A stretch of DNA of 64,000 bases from Gallaecimonas mangrovi (GTDB lineage Bacteria > Pseudomonadota > Gammaproteobacteria > Enterobacterales > Gallaecimonadaceae), in the NCBI RefSeq assembly GCF_003367375.1, contig NZ_CP031416.1, forward strand, positions 2,735,501-2,799,500. Direction: 5' to 3'. This document shows, one piece after another, positions 9,901 to 17,468 of the stretch. The position numbers and the translations under genes are program-made. Below the pieces are notes generated by a model. That model ran no database searches. It was not told where the DNA came from and saw only the letters and a program-made list of their open reading frames with translations. How positions within the stretch are numbered: the first letter of the stretch is position 1; the number at the start of each line of letters is the position of its first letter.

Positions 9901-10259
9901 TCGTGGGTCCAGCCTTGTAAACGGACATGGCTTTGCTCGAAGGTAACTCTTTTCGGAGCACCGCCATTAACGGGCATTACATAGGCTTCCTGAGCCCCTT
10001 CGTAATTGGCAACAAAGGCCAAGGTTTTTCCATCCTGGGAAAGTACAGCACCACTTTCTTGCGCCGGGCGGCTGGTTAAACGATGGGCTTGCCCTTTGCC
10101 TAAGGTATCGACCCAAATATCCCCTTCTGATGTGAAGACTAAGGTGTTGCCATTGAGTGCCGGCTGACGGTAATAACCGACATGGTCCTGAGCCGCCACG
10201 GCGGGCACAGCAATACCCAATGCGGCCAAACAGCAAACTAAGCTGTAGCGAAGTTTCAT
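6984..10259 (-). CDS. Tricorn-type S41 peptidase
   Basis: 1,091-aa exported protease of the tricorn-like S41 family. A signal peptide covers about residues 1-22 (cleavage near AVA). Residues about 30-600 contain WD/TolB-like beta-propeller repeats such as LSPDGRYLAN and FSPDGKWLYFLS. A PDZ domain follows (about 790-860, SDVITAINGRAVNKLSDV). The C-terminal S41 core carries IIDVRRNRGG and YSDGETFSAG with nucleophile Ser966, then LIGMRTAGAG. In archaea tricorn degrades oligopeptides made by the proteasome; the bacterial periplasmic homologues probably degrade peptides, but substrates are unknown. It is monocistronic: a divergent gene lies upstream and a terminator downstream. Confidence 0.93.
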   Translation of the reverse strand: MKLRYSLVCCLAALGIAVPAVAAQDHVGYYRQPALNGNTLVFTSEGDIWVDTLGKGQAHRLTSRPAQESGAVLSQDGKTLAFVANYEGAQEAYVMPVNGGAPKRVTFEQSHVRLQGWTHDGHILYSTDNAFGPSSTWILKEVDPGTLKTTTLPLANAVQGSLDEKGDYVYFARFGLQVTGDHAKVYRGGAQGQLWRYKLGSNKEAQLLSSKDAGSESDPMFYQGRLYYVSDKDGNPNLWSMAASGGDAKQLTHFKNWPVRGPSLNDGRIVFQHGADLMMLDIAKDSSQKLDVALASDEPYEQERWLSEPLKYATDAELNAAGSKVVLTARGRVAVAGTDGSRLVQIATPAQSRVRDAVMSKDGKWIYAICDASGEQELWRFAADGSDNAKQLTHDGHTLRWSLSLSPDGRYLANDDNDGALWLFDLKTGTNKKIFGNGPGLGPFGELAWSADSRYLAIAATLNGHERSQVILYDVKEGRQQFLTSGKYESSSPAFSPDGKWLYFLSDRSFNATPGAPWGDRNMGPMFDKRTDIYALALDPKAVFPFQRPSELLAAKEQADDGKSKIAWDTIAGRLWQVPVPSGNYSHLEVTDERLYVQDSPAGNGLSSLKTIAFDRQSPEIETFAGDIGGYQLSDDRHKLLVQRQSRPEQMMIVPALASMPGDTSNMQVQGDQWQLAINPSDEWQQMFKDAWLMHRSSFYDPTMRGVDWNKVKARFEPLVARVSDRYELADLMGQMTSQLNALHSQVYVGDVPGNADAASAASLGAQLVQGDDGVRISHIFETDPELPDQAGPLAKPGVDARNSDVITAINGRAVNKLSDVSLLLRNQAGKQVLLTLARGDKKHEVIVYPVDLRTNSMLRYHDWVEHNRDEVTKASHGKIGYLHLYAMGTSDIESFAREFYANYNKDGLIIDVRRNRGGNIDSWIIDKLMRRVWMFWQPKQGDANTNMQQAFRGHLVVLTDQVTYSDGETFSAGIKALGLAPLIGMRTAGAGVWLTGRNALSDFGMARVAEFPQFELDGHWIVEGHGVEPNIEVDNLPHATFEGKDAQLLRGISYLEKELKDHPIKPLKADDVTKQPRATDVKKEYDQSKR

Positions 10260-10480
10260 GCGCTTTCTCTTTATTGTGGTGTGTGAAATTGCCTTCCAGG
10301 CAATTTAGCTAAGCTACCGAGACTAATGCCTTGAGGAAACAACAGATAAGCTGAAAAGTGTAGATTGGCCGTCAGATGACAAATTTTTTTAACCACTAAT
10401 ATTTTTTAACAATCATTTGACGAAAGGTTAAAAAGGCATCACCTTATGTACGTACGCCGATTTGCCTTGTTAGGTTGATT

Positions 10481-12478
10481 ATGCCGCATCAGAGAAATGC
10501 AAAGCTCAGTCGACGTTTGATGTTACTGGCTTTGAGTTTGAGTTTCTTAATGATGGTACTGCTGATCCCGGTTCAGTACCTGATGGATAAGAAAGATGCA
10601 CAGGGCAGTGTTACTCTCACCAGCACCCAGGTAGTTAAGGGCTTTTTGCCTACCCTGGCGGGCGCCGTATGGAATTTTGATACCGAACGCACCCGCTTGA
10701 ACCTTGAAAGCCTGCTTCAACAGCCTTTTGCCGCTTATGCTGCTATCGCTGGCGATATTAATATTGCTGTCGGCGAGAAGCCCAAAGACGGTCAGCAATA
10801 CCAATACCCTATCAAAAATGGCCAGGGTAAAGATCTAGGTCAACTGACGCTTATCTTTGATAACCATGCCATCAGTACCCATGCCTGGGATAAAGTGCGT
10901 AGCGCCTTTCTCACCTTAAGCCTTTACACCTTTATTTTGGCAGGGTTACTGCTTTGGTTGGTGCAAACACTGGTAACGCGGCGCCTATTGAGGCTGTCAC
11001 AGTTCGCGAAGGGTTTGCGCCTTGAGAATTTAGAAGCCACGCCAGCGCTTTATTTCAAGCAAAGCCAGGATGAGCTGGACCACCTCACCAAAAGCTTGCT
11101 GGACATGCGTAACCAGTTGGTTACCGACAGAAACGAGCTTAAGCGCTTTGAAGCCGAACTTGCCCGCCGGGCACATGAAGACCAGCTTACTGGCCTGCCG
11201 AACAGGTTTAGCTTCTTAGAGGCGCTTTACAAGCACCTTGAGAGTGGTGAGCCATTTACCCTGATGTTCCTTGACCTTGATGGCTTTAAAAAGGTTAACG
11301 ATGGCCTGGGCCATAGCGTCGGCGACGAGCTATTGAAAAAGACCACGCAGCGCCTGCGAGAGCTGGCCGGTGAATGCAGCTTTTTAGCCCGCTACGGCGG
11401 TGATGAATTTGTATTGTTGGTAAATCAAGCCAATGAAGACAGCATTAAAGCTATCGCCATTCGGCTAACTGAAGGCTTTACCCGGCCATTTAGCGTATCG
11501 GGCAATGTTCTGCATTTGTCCGTAAGCATCGGTATTGCTCGCCACCCTGACGACGCCGCCAATGGCGAGGAACTGATCCAACGCGCCGATGTAGCCATGT
11601 ATCAGGCAAAAAATATTGGCCGCTCACGCTACTTGTTTTTCGACCAATGCCTTTACGACAACATGCGTAATAAGCTCACCATGGAAGAGTTGTTGCGTAA
11701 GAGCATGGAGAAAAAGGATTTCACGCTGGTTTACCAGCCGATCTACAACACCACTGATGGCAAAATGAAATCAGTGGAAACCTTGCTGCGCTGGTCACAT
11801 GCCAGCCCAGATGTCTTTATTCCTCTGGCTGAAGAAACCGGCATCATTTTGCCGTTGGGGCTTTGGGTATTGGAGCAAGCCTTGGAACAGGCCTGTTACT
11901 GGCAACAGCAAGGTATTGACTTAGTGGTGTCGGTGAACGTTTCTCACAACCAGCTGCATCAAACCAATTTTGCAGACAAAGTTGCAAAATGCTTGAAAAA
12001 GAAAGGCTTAGAGCCTTCCGTTTTGCAGCTCGAAATCACCGAAACAGCACTAATGGAAGATTGGCAAGTCAGCCTGGCCAATATTCAAACCTTGCGCGAT
12101 ATGGGTGTTCGCATTGCCTTGGACGATTTCGGTACCGGCTACTCATCCCTGTCACATCTTCAGCAGTTGCCACTGGATTGCCTGAAAATTGATAAAAGCT
12201 TTATGGCCCGGATCCACGAGTCTCACCGCGACAGATCATTGGTTGAGGCATTGGTGAGTATGGCCAAAGCCTTGTCTTTAAAAGTGGTCGCAGAAGGAAT
12301 AGAAAACCAGCAGCAAATGCTGCTGGCTAAAGAGATGGGGATCCATTACCTGCAAGGCTTTTATCTTGCTAAACCGAGCCCTAAGGAGTTATTAGAGCTC
12401 AACCAGCCTTTTGCTGAGCTTGCGCCAGCTGACGGCGTATCCGCTTTATCTCAAGACGTGCGTAGCGATACTCAATAA
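10481..12478 (+). CDS. Membrane-anchored GGDEF-EAL cyclic-di-GMP protein
   Basis: 665-aa bifunctional c-di-GMP enzyme. One TM helix at about 12-32 and another at about 146-168 flank a roughly 110-residue periplasmic sensor domain. The GGDEF domain carries an intact RYGGDEF; no RxxD inhibitory site is present just upstream. In the EAL domain the signature is ETL (SVETLLRW), but the other catalytic residues look intact: NVSHNQL, EITETALM, DDFGTGYSS, KIDKSF and AEGIE. Both activities are therefore possible. The ATG at 10481 is preferred over TTG 10475 because TTAGG sits 6 bases before it. The last 80 bp overlap the 3' end of nlpI on the other strand. Confidence 0.92.
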   Translation: MPHQRNAKLSRRLMLLALSLSFLMMVLLIPVQYLMDKKDAQGSVTLTSTQVVKGFLPTLAGAVWNFDTERTRLNLESLLQQPFAAYAAIAGDINIAVGEKPKDGQQYQYPIKNGQGKDLGQLTLIFDNHAISTHAWDKVRSAFLTLSLYTFILAGLLLWLVQTLVTRRLLRLSQFAKGLRLENLEATPALYFKQSQDELDHLTKSLLDMRNQLVTDRNELKRFEAELARRAHEDQLTGLPNRFSFLEALYKHLESGEPFTLMFLDLDGFKKVNDGLGHSVGDELLKKTTQRLRELAGECSFLARYGGDEFVLLVNQANEDSIKAIAIRLTEGFTRPFSVSGNVLHLSVSIGIARHPDDAANGEELIQRADVAMYQAKNIGRSRYLFFDQCLYDNMRNKLTMEELLRKSMEKKDFTLVYQPIYNTTDGKMKSVETLLRWSHASPDVFIPLAEETGIILPLGLWVLEQALEQACYWQQQGIDLVVSVNVSHNQLHQTNFADKVAKCLKKKGLEPSVLQLEITETALMEDWQVSLANIQTLRDMGVRIALDDFGTGYSSLSHLQQLPLDCLKIDKSFMARIHESHRDRSLVEALVSMAKALSLKVVAEGIENQQQMLLAKEMGIHYLQGFYLAKPSPKELLELNQPFAELAPADGVSALSQDVRSDTQ

Positions 12479-13283
12479 AATCTTTCACATTGGTGGTTAA
12501 CGCCAATTTGAAGAAGTTAATGGCTTCGCCAGTGTCGCCATGGCGCTGGTGAAGCTTGCCAAGGTAGAAATACGCTTCACACAGTCGTTCAGCCAAGGCT
12601 TGGTTTGAGTCAATGCCGTCTTTAAGGCCATTGATAAAGTCACTCTCAGAGAGTTTTCCCTGATACAACAATACCAACTGATTCGCCCAAGCATGGCCAT
12701 GCAGGTGCTTAGCATTGGCATTGAGCTCGGTCATTGCCTTTGCAGGGTCCACCGCATCTTCTAACAGATACATCCAAACAATCCGATACGGGTCGTCAGG
12801 TTGCAGGCTCACAAACTTTTTAAGGTCCGGCACGCCAAGCTCTGGCCTGTCGCCGTAATAGAGCGCAATACCACGATTCAAATAGGCATAATCAGGCTTT
12901 GGATCTAAGGCGATGGCGGTATCCAAAGCGTCATAGGCCTGGTCAAACTCTTCGTCTGATATGGCCTGAATACCAATAAAATTATAAGCATCAGCCATTT
13001 TGGGGTTGAGCTTAACGGCCAGGTGGAAATCCCGGTTTGCTAATGCACGCAAGCCCACAGAGTCATACACCACGCCACGGTGGTAAATCACCTCGGCACG
13101 CTGCTCTTTATTGAGGTCAGCGCGGGCCAATATCTGTTCTAAACGAACCAGTTCAACTTCCGATTGAAATGGAACTGCCATAGGTTCAGCAAGAATAAGC
13201 CTGCTGTCGGTTTTACTTGTGGATGGCAAGGAGGCACAGCCTGCCAACATCAATGGGATCAGGACGGCTAGTGTCTTTCGCAT
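12399..13283 (-). CDS. nlpI: NlpI TPR lipoprotein
   Basis: Outer-membrane TPR lipoprotein that in E. coli scaffolds murein hydrolases and the protease Prc. The start at 13283 gives MRKTLAVLIPLMLAGCASL, with the lipidated Cys at 16, preceded by GAAGAGAC. TPR motifs run through AEVIYHRGVVYDSVGLRALA, ADAYNFIGIQA, DYAYLNRGIALYYGD and FYLGKLHQRHGD. An ORF extends upstream to 13364, but it reads through the pnp terminator. Position directly after pnp is conserved. Its final 80 bp are antisense to the GGDEF-EAL gene, and no terminator is visible. Confidence 0.92.
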   Translation of the reverse strand: MRKTLAVLIPLMLAGCASLPSTSKTDSRLILAEPMAVPFQSEVELVRLEQILARADLNKEQRAEVIYHRGVVYDSVGLRALANRDFHLAVKLNPKMADAYNFIGIQAISDEEFDQAYDALDTAIALDPKPDYAYLNRGIALYYGDRPELGVPDLKKFVSLQPDDPYRIVWMYLLEDAVDPAKAMTELNANAKHLHGHAWANQLVLLYQGKLSESDFINGLKDGIDSNQALAERLCEAYFYLGKLHQRHGDTGEAINFFKLALTTNVKDFIEYRYARLEIKRIRRQLAQAQQKAG

Positions 13284-13332
13284 AATCCATGTCTCTTCTT
13301 TGTTGTCGATACATCCTGCCAGAACCAAAAAC

Positions 13333-13359
13333 AAAAGGGGAGCCAAAGCTCCCCTTTTT
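13333..13359 (-). terminator. Terminator between pnp and nlpI
   Basis: AAAAGGGGAGC-CAAA-GCTCCCCTTTTT lies just after the pnp stop. On the - strand the hairpin is followed by TTTTGTTTTTGG. nlpI expression must come from read-through or from a promoter in the 49 bp before its start. Confidence 0.85.
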
Positions 13360-13376
13360 ATCAATAAGCTTAGTGC

Positions 13377-15557
13377 TTACTCAGTTTTATCTGCATCGCT
13401 GTCGATTTGTGCAGCAGGTTCGGCCTGAGGGGCTTGTTCAGTAGGCGCTTCGGCTGGCTCTTCTACTTTTTCAGGCTTAGGCAGCGCTTCTTTAATAGAC
13501 AGACGCACGCGGCCCTGACGGTCCACTTCCAAGCACTTAACCTTGACTTCCTGGCCAACTTTCAGGTGATCAGACACATTCTCGATACGCTCTTCAGCGA
13601 TCTGGCTAATGTGTACCAAACCTTCCTTACCAGGCAGAATGGCGACGAAAGCACCAAAATCAACGATCTTAGTCACTTTACCGTCGTAGATACGGCCAAC
13701 TTCAACTTCGGCGGTCAGATCTTCAATGCGGCGGATAGCCTCTTTGGCTTGGTCGCCGTTGACAGCCGCGATTTTAACGGTGCCGTCGTCATCGATTTCA
13801 ATGGTAGTGCCGGTTTCTTCGGTCAGAGCGCGGATAACGCTGCCGCCTTTACCAATCACATCACGGATCTTCTCAGGGTTGATCTTCATGGTGTGAATAC
13901 GCGGTGCGTAGGCAGAAATTTCGTCACGCGGGCCTTCGATAGCCTGGTCCATTACACCCAGAATATGGATACGGGCGTCATGGGCCTGCTTCAGCGCCAC
14001 CTGCATGATTTCTTTAGTGATGCCTTCGATTTTGATGTCCATCTGCAGAGCGGTAACGCCCTGACGAGAACCGGCCACTTTAAAGTCCATGTCGCCAAGG
14101 TGGTCTTCATCACCAAGGATGTCAGACAGTACTACGAAGTTTTCTTCTTCTTTTACCAAGCCCATGGCAATACCGGCCACAGAGGACTTGATAGGCACAC
14201 CGGCGTCCATCAGCGCCAAAGAGGAGCCGCAGACAGAAGCCATAGAGGAAGAACCGTTAGATTCGGTGATTTCAGACACCACACGCACGGTGTAAGGGAA
14301 TTCGTCGGCAGACGGCATTACCGCCAGTACGCCACGTTTAGCCAAACGACCATGACCGATCTCGCGGCGTTTGGGGCTACCAATCATGCCGGTCTCACCT
14401 ACACAGTAGGGAGGGAAGTTGTAATGGAACAGGAAGTGGTCGGTACGTTCACCGGTCAGTTCATCAATGATCTGGCCGTCACGCTGGGTGCCAAGGGTGG
14501 CAACAACCAGTGCCTGGGTTTCACCACGGGTAAAAATAGCGCTACCGTGGGTACGGGGCAGTACGCCGGTGGCAACATCCAGGGCACGCACCATTTGTGG
14601 GTCACGGCCATCAATACGCGGTTCGCCAGCAAGCACACGGCCACGGACCAAGGTTTTCTCTACTTTTGAGAAGAGATCGCCAGCTTCTTTGGTGTTGAGC
14701 TCAGGGTCGGCCTCAACCAGGCTTGCCATCAGTTCAGATTTGATAGCACCGATGGTGGCATAACGTTCCATTTTGTCTTGGATACGGTAAGCATCACCCA
14801 GTTTTTCCCAAACAGCGGCTTTGATTTTTTCTTTAAGCTCGGTGTTCTCGGCCGGCGCGCTCCACTCCCATTTCGGGGTGTTTACTTCAGCGGCAAATTC
14901 GTTAATGGCACTGATCACTGTTTGCATTTGCTGGTGACCAAACATCACCGCATCCAGCATCACTTCTTCTGGCAGCAATTCAGCTTCAGATTCCACCATC
15001 AATACCGCACCTTCGGTACCGGCAACAACGAGGTCCAGCTTGGAGGAAGGTAATTCTGCGGTGGTGGGGTTCAGCACCAGATTGTCATTGATATAACCAA
15101 CACGGGCTACACCGATAGGGCCAGCAAAAGGAATGCCGGAAATAGCCAGTGCAGCAGAGGTGCCGATCATGGCAACCAAGTCAGGGCTAACTTGTGGGTT
15201 CACAGAAACCACAGTGGCCACAACTTGTACTTCATTCTTAAAGCCATTCGGGAACAGCGGGCGGATAGGACGGTCAATCAGACGCGCAGTCAGGGTTTCG
15301 CCTTCGCTAGGACGGCCTTCACGTTTGAAGAAGCCACCAGGAATTTTACCAGCAGCGTAAGTACGCTCTTGATAGTTAACGGTTAGCGGGAAGAAATCCT
15401 TGGAAAGGTCGGCTTCTTTTTTACCGACAACAGATACCAGTACAACGGTGTCGTCCATGCTGGCAATAACAGCTGCGCTTGCTTGGCGCGCTACAGCGCC
15501 GGTTTCCAGAGTGACGGTGTTTTGACCGTACTGGAAGGTCTTAATAATAGGTTTCAC
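13377..15557 (-). CDS. pnp: Polyribonucleotide nucleotidyltransferase (PNPase)
   Basis: Phosphorolytic 3'-5' exoribonuclease of the RNA degradosome. 726 aa with two RNase PH domains (the second begins near [14 protein letters not shown], then [16 protein letters not shown]), a KH domain (about 555-615, [16 protein letters not shown]) and an S1 domain (about 620-690, [20 protein letters not shown]). The C-terminus is Glu/Pro-rich. The start is GTG, with AAGGA 7 bases upstream. A 6-bp hairpin lies just before that ribosome-binding site. pnp lies downstream of rpsO, as in E. coli. Confidence 0.97.
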   Translation of the reverse strand: MKPIIKTFQYGQNTVTLETGAVARQASAAVIASMDDTVVLVSVVGKKEADLSKDFFPLTVNYQERTYAAGKIPGGFFKREGRPSEGETLTARLIDRPIRPLFPNGFKNEVQVVATVVSVNPQVSPDLVAMIGTSAALAISGIPFAGPIGVARVGYINDNLVLNPTTAELPSSKLDLVVAGTEGAVLMVESEAELLPEEVMLDAVMFGHQQMQTVISAINEFAAEVNTPKWEWSAPAENTELKEKIKAAVWEKLGDAYRIQDKMERYATIGAIKSELMASLVEADPELNTKEAGDLFSKVEKTLVRGRVLAGEPRIDGRDPQMVRALDVATGVLPRTHGSAIFTRGETQALVVATLGTQRDGQIIDELTGERTDHFLFHYNFPPYCVGETGMIGSPKRREIGHGRLAKRGVLAVMPSADEFPYTVRVVSEITESNGSSSMASVCGSSLALMDAGVPIKSSVAGIAMGLVKEEENFVVLSDILGDEDHLGDMDFKVAGSRQGVTALQMDIKIEGITKEIMQVALKQAHDARIHILGVMDQAIEGPRDEISAYAPRIHTMKINPEKIRDVIGKGGSVIRALTEETGTTIEIDDDGTVKIAAVNGDQAKEAIRRIEDLTAEVEVGRIYDGKVTKIVDFGAFVAILPGKEGLVHISQIAEERIENVSDHLKVGQEVKVKCLEVDRQGRVRLSIKEALPKPEKVEEPAEAPTEQAPQAEPAAQIDSDADKTE

Positions 15558-15561
15558 TGAT

Positions 15562-15585
15562 TGTCCTTAGGATCAAACCGATCCT
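15562..15585 (-). promoter_or_regulatory. Hairpin next to the pnp ribosome-binding site
   Basis: On the - strand AGGATC-GGTTT-GATCCT (15569-15585) ends 3 nt before the AAGGA ribosome-binding site. In E. coli the pnp leader hairpin is cut by RNase III and used for autoregulation; a similar role here is inferred from position only, and this stem is much shorter. Confidence 0.4.
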
Positions 15586-15663
15586 TGATTTTTTGGTCGC
15601 TTACTTTGCGCGCCAAGTATATAGCAGCTTATCGGCAAGAGGTAGCCACTGGGCACCAGAACG

Positions 15664-15692
15664 CAAAAAAGGGAGCCTAAGCCCCCTTTTCT
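15664..15692 (-). terminator. Terminator after rpsO
   Basis: On the - strand GGGGGC-TTAG-GCTCCC (one G-T wobble) is followed by TTTTTT, 18 bp after the rpsO stop. It probably attenuates rather than fully separates rpsO from pnp. Confidence 0.75.
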
Positions 15693-15709
15693 TTGCAAGG
15701 TAATGTCGA

Positions 15710-15979
15710 TTAACGACGCAGACCCAGCTTACCGATCAGATCAGCGTAACGCTGAACGTCTTTCTTCTTCAGGTAGTCCAGCAGCTTACGACGCTGGGAA
15801 ACCATACGCAGCAGACCACGACGGCTGTGGTGATCTTGTTTGTGCTGGGCGAAGTGACCTTGCAGGTGAGTGATCTGGGCAGTCAACAGGGCAACTTGAA
15901 CTTCCGGGGAACCGGTATCGTTCTCGCCGCGGCTGTGTTCTGCAACGATTTTAGCTTTCGCTTCAACGCTTAGTGACAT
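15710..15979 (-). CDS. rpsO: 30S ribosomal protein S15
   Basis: Primary 16S rRNA-binding protein of the small subunit platform. 89 aa, the exact family length. Recognised from [15 protein letters not shown], the [14 protein letters not shown] motif, [25 protein letters not shown] and the C-terminal [12 protein letters not shown]. The ATG is preceded by AGGAGA. It lies between truB and pnp in the conserved order. Confidence 0.98.
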   Translation of the reverse strand: MSLSVEAKAKIVAEHSRGENDTGSPEVQVALLTAQITHLQGHFAQHKQDHHSRRGLLRMVSQRRKLLDYLKKKDVQRYADLIGKLGLRR

Positions 15980-16071
15980 GATGTCTCCTAGTAGATAAAC
16001 ACATGGCCGATCACTAATTCAGCCATGCAAGAGGCGCGCATTCTACCCTAAGGCAAGCAAACTGCCAAGGG

Positions 16072-17004
16072 TCAGTGTGCCACCACCAATCGTTTGGGGG
16101 CCACTTTACCGTCATCGTCCATTTCACCGATACCAATAAAGTGCCCTTCTTCCACTATCCGCACCAAACCGGCGGCGGGTGCGCCGCTAACCTGCACCGC
16201 CTGCCCTTGTTTAATGTAAAAGGCAGTGGCGGCTTGTACCTCAACAGCGGGCAAATCCAATACCGCGCTGTCCATGGGCAACAGGAAGCTATCTAAGTAG
16301 TCGCCAGGGGTTACCTCGTCTTGGCGGGCTTGTTCTAACAGCGCTTCTAACCGCTCGAGCGTGACCATACGTTCCATTGGATAATGGGATACTTTCGTGC
16401 GGCGCAGCATAGTGACATGGGCGCCGCAGCCCAACACTTCACCTAAATCGTCAACGATGGTGCGAATATAGGTGCCCTTCGAGCACTCCACATCCAGTTC
16501 GACTTCATCGTCGTCAAAACGCACCAAGGTGAGGTTATAAACGGTAATAGGCCGCGCATCACGGGGCACTTCAATGCCTTCACGGGCGTACTTGTATAAC
16601 GGCTTGCCTTGAAACTTCAGTGCCGAATACATGCTGGGCACTTGCAGAATGTCACCGCGGAACTTATCCAGCGCTTCCAACAAATCACCCATCGCCACAT
16701 GCACTGGCCGCTCTGACACCACTTCGCCATCCGCATCGGAGGTGTCGGTACGCACCCCCAGTTTAGCTATCACACGGTAGCCTTTATCGGAATCCAACAG
16801 ATACTGCGAAAACTTGGTGGCTTCGCCAAAACAAATGGGCAGCATACCGGTTGCCAATGGATCTAATGCGCCGGTATGCCCCGCTTTTTGGGCGAAGAAT
16901 ATACGCTTTACTTTCTGCAGGGCGTCGTTAGACGACAATCCCTGTGGCTTGTCCAACAGCAGGACACCGTCAAGCGGACGGCCCTTGGACCGGCGCCTGC
17001 TCAT
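16072..17004 (-). CDS. truB: tRNA pseudouridine(55) synthase
   Basis: Makes pseudouridine 55 in the T-loop of tRNAs. 310 aa. The catalytic Asp is in [15 protein letters not shown], and the other TruB signatures [13 protein letters not shown] and [19 protein letters not shown] are present. A C-terminal PUA-like extension covers about the last 60 residues. The ATG overlaps the rbfA stop by 4 bp (ATGA), so the two are coupled. Confidence 0.96.
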   Translation of the reverse strand: MSRRRSKGRPLDGVLLLDKPQGLSSNDALQKVKRIFFAQKAGHTGALDPLATGMLPICFGEATKFSQYLLDSDKGYRVIAKLGVRTDTSDADGEVVSERPVHVAMGDLLEALDKFRGDILQVPSMYSALKFQGKPLYKYAREGIEVPRDARPITVYNLTLVRFDDDEVELDVECSKGTYIRTIVDDLGEVLGCGAHVTMLRRTKVSHYPMERMVTLERLEALLEQARQDEVTPGDYLDSFLLPMDSAVLDLPAVEVQAATAFYIKQGQAVQVSGAPAAGLVRIVEEGHFIGIGEMDDDGKVAPKRLVVAH

Positions 17005-17405
17005 TCGGTGTCCTCATCGTCCTTACGGTCGCTTTGGCCTTTTTTCGCTTCATCAGAAGCGATGGCTTGGCTAACCGCGTTGGAGATCCGCATCCCCTCA
17101 ATCAATGAGGTATCGTGCACAAACTTAAGCTCCGGCACGATGCGCAAACGCAGGCGTGAGCCAACCAGGCTGCGGATATAAGGTTTGGCTTCGGCCAAGC
17201 CTTTGAGGGTTTCTTTTACCTTGTCTTCGTTTTGCTCAAACAAGGTAATGAATATTTTGGCATGTGACAGGTCGCGGCTCACTTCAACGCCGGAGACGGT
17301 CACCATGCCTACTCGTGGATCTTTAACCTCGCGCTGCAAAATCATTGCGATTTCCCGTTGCAGCTCTTGGCCAACCCGACGTGTACGACTGACTTCTCTT
17401 GCCAT
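17001..17405 (-). CDS. rbfA: Ribosome-binding factor A
   Basis: Late 30S maturation factor that binds near the 16S 5' helix. 134 aa; the KH-like fold is recognised from [23 protein letters not shown] and [13 protein letters not shown]. The tail is charged ([14 protein letters not shown]). It overlaps truB by 4 bp downstream and follows infB by 63 bp, where a strong hairpin sits. Confidence 0.96.
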   Translation of the reverse strand: MAREVSRTRRVGQELQREIAMILQREVKDPRVGMVTVSGVEVSRDLSHAKIFITLFEQNEDKVKETLKGLAEAKPYIRSLVGSRLRLRIVPELKFVHDTSLIEGMRISNAVSQAIASDEAKKGQSDRKDDEDTE

Positions 17406-17425
17406 GATATTTGCCTTTTAAAGAC

Positions 17426-17454
17426 AAGGACGGGGGCGCTTGGCCCCCGTCCTT
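17426..17454 (-). promoter_or_regulatory. Perfect 12-bp hairpin between infB and rbfA
   Basis: AAGGACGGGGGC-GCTTG-GCCCCCGTCCTT is a perfect 12-bp stem. On the - strand it is followed by GTCTTTAAAA, a weak T-tract. It may be a partial terminator, an RNase processing site or a 3'-end protector that sets the infB:rbfA ratio. Confidence 0.6.
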
Positions 17455-17468
17455 AAGGTGTTTTGCTA

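Noticed and set aside
13284-13364. N-terminal extension of NlpI with its own lipobox-like LAGC
   Set aside because: It reads through the pnp terminator hairpin, and the internal start at 13283 has a proper signal peptide and ribosome-binding site.
13407-14669. 420-codon open frame on + inside pnp
   Set aside because: Antisense to a certain PNPase gene; composition follows the pnp codons and there is no start signal or family match.
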